Origin: Puniceicoccales bacterium
Lineage (GTDB): Bacteria; Verrucomicrobiota; Verrucomicrobiia; Opitutales; Oceanipulchritudinaceae
Reading direction: 5' to 3'
NCBI GenBank assembly: GCA_030595525.1
Contig: JAUVDD010000053.1
Location: forward strand, 1-8,664
DNA length: 8,664 bases
Made by a program: the position numbers and the translations under genes. This document shows, one piece after another, positions 6,127 through 8,664 of this stretch. Position 1 is the stretch's first letter; each line of letters opens with the position of its first letter. The notes under the pieces are model-generated. The model was given only the letters and a program-made list of their open reading frames with translations. It ran no database searches and was not told the DNA's origin.

Positions 6127-7407
6127 TTACTCACATTTCCGGTGCGGTTCATAGACCGTCCGCAATCTGGCAGGAATATTGGCAACCAGGTGCACTCCAT
6201 CATCCTCCATTTGCTCTTCCTTAACGTGTCCCTGGTCATGGAGCTGGCTAATTAAATCATACCGGCTGAAAGGGATTACCAATTGCATGGTGGTCAACCG
6301 ATCAAGGAGCTGTTGTTCGCATTCCTCCATCAATTTATCAAGCCCCTCGCCGGTCACAGCACTTATCGAAACCGATTTGGTCTGATCTTCCGCATCATGC
6401 CGAATAGGAATCTCCACACATCGGTCGATCTTGTTGAAAACCGTAATCGTCCGTTTTTCGTCAGCTCCGAGTTCCTGCAGCACCTCATGAGTAGTAGCCA
6501 TGTGGCTCTCAAACTCAGGATTGCTGACATCGACAATGTGAATCAAGAAGTCCGCCAGCACCGCCTCTTCAAGAGTTGCCTTAAAGGCATCCACCAGTTG
6601 GTGGGGCAACCGTCGCACAAATCCCACGGTATCGGTTAAAAGAAGTTTTTGCCCATTAGGTAGTTTCAGCTGACGGGTTGTCGGATCCAGTGTGGCAAAT
6701 AACTTGTCCTCTGAAAGGACATTCGCGCCGGTCAAGGCATTCAATAAAGTTGATTTGCCCGCATTTGTATAACCCACAATTGCTGCAGTTGGGACCGGGA
6801 CCTTTTGCCGTTGTTTCCGTTGCGTCTCACGATGCCGTACCACGAGCTCCAACTCCTTCTTCAGCTTGGCGATGCGTTGCCTAACCATCCGGCCATCCAG
6901 TTCAATCTGGGCCTCCCCTTCCCCTCGCTGGGTCACGCCACCGCCACCGCGCTGCCGGCTGAGGTGAGTCCATGCGTTTTTCAACCGTGGAAGGGAGTGT
7001 TCAGAACGTGCCAATTCCACTTGCAGAACGGCTTCCTTGGTGCGGGCACGCATGCTGAAAATATCGAGAATGACTTCTTGCCGGTCGATGACACACAATC
7101 CACTGGCCGACTCCCAATTTCTCTGTTGAGCAGGAGATAACTCCGCATCGATTACCAGGCAATCCGCATTCAAGGCCTTCGCCGCCTCGACAATGCTTTC
7201 CATTTTGCCGGATCCCAAAAGGTAACGTGCCTGTGTTTGCCGCAGCCGGACGCGTTGCTGGCCAACCACACCAATCTCAAGGGTTGTCACCAACTCCTCG
7301 AGCTCGTCAAGCAGGCTAACCGCATCGGCTTCGGTCTCTTTTTGCTCCACCACCCCTACGAGGTAGGCTCGCTGGACCATTTTCGGTTTATCTCGGACAT
7401 CAAACAT
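6127..7407 (-). CDS. hflX: GTPase HflX
   Basis: HflX is a cytoplasmic GTPase that binds the 50S subunit and splits stalled or stress-arrested ribosomes. The 426-residue product has normal family length. Residues about 11-190 form the HflX N-terminal domain, with 'YLLGSGKMESI' (about 62-72), 'IDAELSPAQQRN' (86-97), 'VIDRQEVILDIFSMRARTKEAVLQVELA' in two pieces (106-133), and the glycine-rich 'RGGGGVTQRGEGEAQIELD' region (153-171) leading into a helical linker. The G domain is complete: G1 GYTNAGKS (212-219), G2 around T243/T244 in 'FATLDPTTR', G3 DTVGF (259-263), G4 NKID (325-328) and G5 SAV (349-351). A C-terminal domain of about 75 residues ends in 'RLRTVYEPHRKCE'. An internal Met10 is an alternative start; neither has a clear Shine-Dalgarno. 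The gene is not beside hfq or hflKC here. It is transcribed divergently from the NtrC-type regulator. Confidence 0.95.
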   Translation of the reverse strand: MFDVRDKPKMVQRAYLVGVVEQKETEADAVSLLDELEELVTTLEIGVVGQQRVRLRQTQARYLLGSGKMESIVEAAKALNADCLVIDAELSPAQQRNWESASGLCVIDRQEVILDIFSMRARTKEAVLQVELARSEHSLPRLKNAWTHLSRQRGGGGVTQRGEGEAQIELDGRMVRQRIAKLKKELELVVRHRETQRKQRQKVPVPTAAIVGYTNAGKSTLLNALTGANVLSEDKLFATLDPTTRQLKLPNGQKLLLTDTVGFVRRLPHQLVDAFKATLEEAVLADFLIHIVDVSNPEFESHMATTHEVLQELGADEKRTITVFNKIDRCVEIPIRHDAEDQTKSVSISAVTGEGLDKLMEECEQQLLDRLTTMQLVIPFSRYDLISQLHDQGHVKEEQMEDDGVHLVANIPARLRTVYEPHRKCE

Positions 7408-7518
7408 ACGTCATACTTTTGCAAACAGCCTGCCAAGATCGACGCATGAAGGACTCCATGTCAACCCACCAAGCAAACCGGCTTGCCAGTACCGCAAAAT
7501 TCATGACTTTGTTTACCT
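7408..7518. promoter_or_regulatory. divergent intergenic region between hflX and the NtrC-type regulator gene
   Basis: This 111-bp gap must hold promoters for both outward-facing genes. I see no convincing sigma-70 pair on either strand; TTGCCA at 7483-7488 is a possible plus-strand -35 without a good -10. A 5-bp inverted repeat (CAAGC...GCTTG, 7470-7485) is short enough to be chance. Confidence 0.4.
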
Positions 7519-8664
7519 ATGCTGAGCGGCCGCAACATTCTGGTATTGGAAGACGAGATACTCCTGCGAAAATCCCTCTGTGCTTACCTTGAGGACAAGG
7601 GTGCAGAAACCTATCCGGTGGGATCTCTTGCTCAAGCAAGGGAGATCATGGCCTCCACAGAGCTGGATTTTGCCCTGATGGACATCAACCTCCCGGACGG
7701 CAATAGCATGGATATCTTGCTGGATCCGGGTTTTTCGGAAAACACCGGTGTGGTGGTCATGACCGCCGACGGCGGCATCCGGACGGCGATCGAAGCGATT
7801 CGGCGCGGGGCGAACGATTACCTGAGCAAGCCATTCGCGGTTGAGGAACTCCCCATGGTGTTCTCACGCATTGCCCGTGAGTCGGCACAAACTCGGATCA
7901 GGGAGTTTGAGCGTGGCAAAAGAAGCGAACCATCGGATTCCCTGTTCGCCGGACAAAGGATGCAAATTGTCTGGAAGCAGATAGACAAGATCCTGGCCGC
8001 GGATGAACGGTTGGGACGCGACCTTCCCCCTGTCTTAATAGAAGGTGAAACCGGAACCGGCAAATCCACCATTGCCAGGTGGATTCACGAACACGGCCCC
8101 CGGTCGAATGCTCCACTTATTGAAGTGAATTGCTCCACCTTACCTGAATCATTGGCCGAATCCGAACTGTTCGGACACGAAAAAGGTGCCTTCACCGATG
8201 CCAGAAAGGAGCGAATCGGGCTCTTCGAGGCAGCCGATGGGGGCAGCTTGTTTCTGGATGAAATTTCCAGTTTGCCGATTTCTCTACAGGCCAAAGTGCT
8301 GACCGCTATCGAGGACGGACACATTCGCCGAGTCGGGGGTACTGCACACAAAACGGTTGATGTTCGCCTGATCACCGCCTCCCTTCGTCCACTTGTGGAC
8401 TTGGTAAAGGAAGGTACCTTCCGGGAAGATTTGTATCACCGGCTTAATCTCTTGCACATGCGGATTCCTCCACTGCGCGAATATCCTGATGATATCCCGG
8501 GACTGGTCGAACGTTTGTTGGATAGGTTGAAAAAACGCTATCGCCTGAAGAATATTTCCATCCCGAATCAGTGCATGGCCAACTTTAAGGCCTATGCCTG
8601 GCCGGGTAACGTACGGGAGATGATCCATGAGATGGAGCGTTCCCTGATATTCTCCGATTCCGAT
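7519..8664 (+). CDS. NtrC-family sigma-54-dependent response regulator, 3' end outside window
   Basis: The 382 visible residues are open to the right edge. Residues about 5-120 are a receiver domain: acidic pocket E11/D12, phospho-acceptor D55 (LMDINLPDG), switch T82 (MTAD) and K104 (LSKPF). A linker follows, then a sigma-54 AAA+ domain from about 137. It has Walker A GETGTGKS (176-183), 'ELFGHEKGAFTDA' with the sigma-54-contact loop at 223-228, Walker B 'LFLDEI' (244-249), the 'FREDLYHRLN' arginine-finger region (301-310) and 'WPGNVRE' sensor II (361-367). The Fis-type DNA-binding domain should lie beyond the window. The protein should activate sigma-54 promoters after phosphorylation by an unseen histidine kinase. 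ATG at 7519 is the only plausible start: an in-frame stop (TGA) lies at 7504 with no other start codon between, and the domain begins at once. No Shine-Dalgarno is visible. Target genes cannot be inferred. Confidence 0.95.
   Translation, partial: MLSGRNILVLEDEILLRKSLCAYLEDKGAETYPVGSLAQAREIMASTELDFALMDINLPDGNSMDILLDPGFSENTGVVVMTADGGIRTAIEAIRRGANDYLSKPFAVEELPMVFSRIARESAQTRIREFERGKRSEPSDSLFAGQRMQIVWKQIDKILAADERLGRDLPPVLIEGETGTGKSTIARWIHEHGPRSNAPLIEVNCSTLPESLAESELFGHEKGAFTDARKERIGLFEAADGGSLFLDEISSLPISLQAKVLTAIEDGHIRRVGGTAHKTVDVRLITASLRPLVDLVKEGTFREDLYHRLNLLHMRIPPLREYPDDIPGLVERLLDRLKKRYRLKNISIPNQCMANFKAYAWPGNVREMIHEMERSLIFSDSD

Noticed and set aside
7473..7488. Minus-strand TGGCA...TTTGC resembling a sigma-54 -24/-12 promoter upstream of hflX, in the gap beside a sigma-54 activator gene
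   Set aside because: The GG and GC elements are 11 nt apart rather than the near-invariant 10, which normally abolishes recognition.
7446..7592. A 48-codon open frame starting with ATG in the hflX/regulator gap
   Set aside because: Most of it lies inside the regulator coding sequence in another frame, it has no Shine-Dalgarno or recognisable motif, and its composition looks like an out-of-frame reading.

Overview
The window carries nine protein genes and no RNA gene, mobile element or CRISPR array that I can see. The host is a Gram-negative bacterium: several products carry signal peptides for a periplasm, including a DsbD-type electron transporter. Base composition is close to balanced by eye, and most starts lack a strong Shine-Dalgarno sequence. 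The mix (ScsB/DsbD-like transporter, distant PiT-like permease, NtrC-type regulator) would fit a Verrucomicrobiota or Planctomycetota-like lineage. That placement is an impression, not a demonstrated result.

Left part (1-1018): the tail of a secreted DUF3016 protein converges on, and overlaps at the 3' end by 21 bp, a RimJ/RimL-type GNAT acetyltransferase on the minus strand.

Centre (1135-4753): four plus-strand genes. They encode a three-domain DsbD/ScsB-like thiol-disulfide electron transporter, a stand-alone cyclic-nucleotide-binding domain protein, an exported PrxQ/BCP-type peroxiredoxin, and an exported thioredoxin-fold protein whose WCxxC site reads WSVSS. The last two are 3 bp apart and almost certainly co-transcribed. 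Together they suggest a cell-envelope thiol-redox and peroxide-reduction module. DsbD-type proteins bring cytoplasmic reducing power across the membrane, and a periplasmic peroxiredoxin is a plausible consumer. The Cys-less thioredoxin fold is the odd member and the best target for follow-up.

Right part (4765-8664): a minus-strand pair encodes a PiT-like membrane protein, with an unusually long hydrophilic segment after its second membrane span, and the ribosome-associated GTPase HflX. Divergent from hflX across 110 bp is an NtrC-family response regulator (receiver plus sigma-54 AAA+ domain) that runs off the window before its DNA-binding domain.

No gene-free stretch exceeds about 120 bp. 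Three short perfect inverted repeats lie in intergenic gaps upstream of dsbD, of the peroxiredoxin gene and of the PiT-like gene. None has a T-tract, so they are better operator or mRNA-hairpin candidates than terminators.
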